Of a DNA stretch of 32,111 bases, positions 31,242-32,111 are shown piece after piece. The notes beneath the pieces are model-generated. The model made no database searches. It was not told where the DNA came from and worked only from the letters and a program-made list of their open reading frames with translations. The stretch is from the NCBI GenBank assembly GCA_000695325.1, contig AVPN01000624.1, forward strand, positions 8,978-41,088, in the 5' to 3' direction. This DNA is from Pleurobrachia bachei. Lineage: Eukaryota; Ctenophora; Tentaculata; Cydippida; Pleurobrachiidae. Each line of letters starts with the position of its first letter. The first letter of the stretch is position 1. Position numbers and translations under genes: made by a program.

Positions 31242-31702
31242 GTGCTGGCTGAAATTGAAAGTAATGATGTTCGGCGAAGGGTGACCTAACAAATTCATGT
31301 GTTGCGGAAAGTAGTGACTCACGCAGCGTGGGAAAGAAAAGCGAGAAAGAAAACACAAACACAAAAAGTAAATAGACACAGTTCAAGCAGCATGCACAGC
31401 TACAGACATTCAGTTTTAATAATGCGCTGCATTTTGTCTTTTTTAATGTAACGCGCGAATATTACAGTTTACGCGTCCGCACACTTTACGGCGGAAAAAG
31501 CTTTAAATCTGAGCTGGGTTTTTTGTTTATTTTTGTTTTCTGTTTCTCAAAACCTGGGTGTTTCGTTGAAAAGTGCTGTCTTATCGGGGATCAGCAGTGT
31601 TTGCCAAGGCGTTTCGTGAGTGCTGAGGCCAGCTGCCCCCACCCCACCGGTTTTAGCACAGTACACCAACATTTTCGAAAAGCGCTGCCAACCGACATTT
31701 AG
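31242..31702 (-). promoter_or_regulatory. PCNX4 upstream region and left flank of the retrotransposon
   Basis: A strong acceptor-like TTTCAATTTCAG ends 7 nt before the PCNX4 ATG (AG at 31250-31249). Further upstream, 31450-31500 is CpG-containing (AACGCGCGAATATTACAG, TTACGCGTCCGC) and may be the promoter. From roughly 31560 onward the sequence may already belong to the inserted LINE. Confidence 0.4.
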
Positions 31703-32111
31703 TGTTTGACACGAATAACAGAAACCTGGTTGAAATCTTACATTTCCAATGCTCAGATATCTGTACCTGGTTATAACTTTGTCAGATCAGATAGGAAAAT
31801 AAAAGTAGGTGGAGGCTGTCTCCTGTATGTCAATGAAGCTGTGACGATAACGAAAGAGTCATCATGGAGTGACAACCAAACCAGTGTAGCAGTAGCGTAC
31901 GCAGAAGAGCAAAACTTACTTTTGGCCTGCCTGTACCGGTCCCCCGATGCAGCACACAACTCTTTCTCTGATGCGATGAATCATCTCCAAGCTGAAATTG
32001 ACGCTATCACCGAAGGAACAAAGCAAGTACCAGAGGTTATCTTGATGGGTGATTTTAACCTCCCTAACATGGATTGGGAAACTATGCGATTTTCTGAATC
32101 AACTGGAAAGG
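31703..32111 (+). mobile_element. Non-LTR retrotransposon (LINE), APE-type endonuclease fragment
   Basis: An open frame without stops runs from just after a TAG at 31700-31702 to the window end. It contains the hallmarks of a LINE endonuclease: TRITETWLK near the start, GGGCLLYVNEAV, LLACLYRSPDAAHN, and VILMGDFNLPNMDW with the catalytic Asp and Asn of the GDFN motif. The upstream part of the domain is out of frame or missing, so this copy is probably 5'-truncated or decayed; reverse transcriptase would lie beyond the window. The clade (CR1, L2, Jockey-like) cannot be set from this piece. Confidence 0.82.

Noticed and set aside
31242-31379. N-terminal extension of PCNX4 starting at 31379
   Set aside because: The family's conserved start aligns with the ATG at 31241, and a strong acceptor-like site separates the two, so the extra 46 codons are probably intron or leader sequence.

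Overview
The window is nuclear DNA from an animal, not a prokaryote. Coding sequence is split by GT-AG introns, long CT/GA microsatellites occur, and every recognisable gene is a metazoan family: a PAIP1-like translation factor, NDUFB9 of mitochondrial complex I, PARP16, a vinculin/alpha-catenin superfamily protein and PCNX4 (pecanex-like 4). Compact genes, intergenic gaps of about 250-900 bp, strong sequence polymorphism and two sponge/fungus-style hairpin elements suggest an early-branching marine invertebrate, plausibly a sponge. The species cannot be fixed from this sequence.

Layout: 1-5299 holds no convincing gene, but has a tandem double hairpin at the very start and many CT/GA-rich and G-rich simple repeats. 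All five genes lie on the minus strand, head to tail, so in transcription order they run from right to left: PCNX4 (31241-26876), vinculin-like (26558-15339), PARP16 (14421-13636), NDUFB9 (13356-11577) and PAIP1-like (7970-5300). A non-LTR retrotransposon endonuclease fragment on the plus strand runs off the right edge (31703-32111).

Four direct duplications interrupt this order. They are PAIP1 exons 1-4 plus the last NDUFB9 codons (6297-8265 and 8266-10214), NDUFB9 exons 2-3 (about 10050-11127 and 11451-12504, separated by a 323-bp N gap), part of a vinculin-like exon (19126-19996 and 20907-21777), and the 3' part of PCNX4 (27037-28228 and 28229-29420). Copies are almost identical, but their differences are concentrated in short tracts and are nearly all synonymous. 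That looks like two haplotypes placed end to end by the assembler, although real tandem duplication is not excluded.

The most notable biology is the vinculin-like protein. Its twelve exons join in frame to about 1,748 residues, against about 1,066 in human vinculin, because the four-helix module is repeated, and an acidic linker stands where vinculin has its proline-rich hinge. Also notable: splice-acceptor-like sites 5-25 nt upstream of the start codons of four of the five same-strand genes, a 122-bp terminal-inverted-repeat element next to a duplication edge, and an in-frame tandem splice donor in the PAIP1-like gene. The genes do not form one pathway; the set covers translation, respiration, ADP-ribosylation at the ER, adhesion and a membrane protein.
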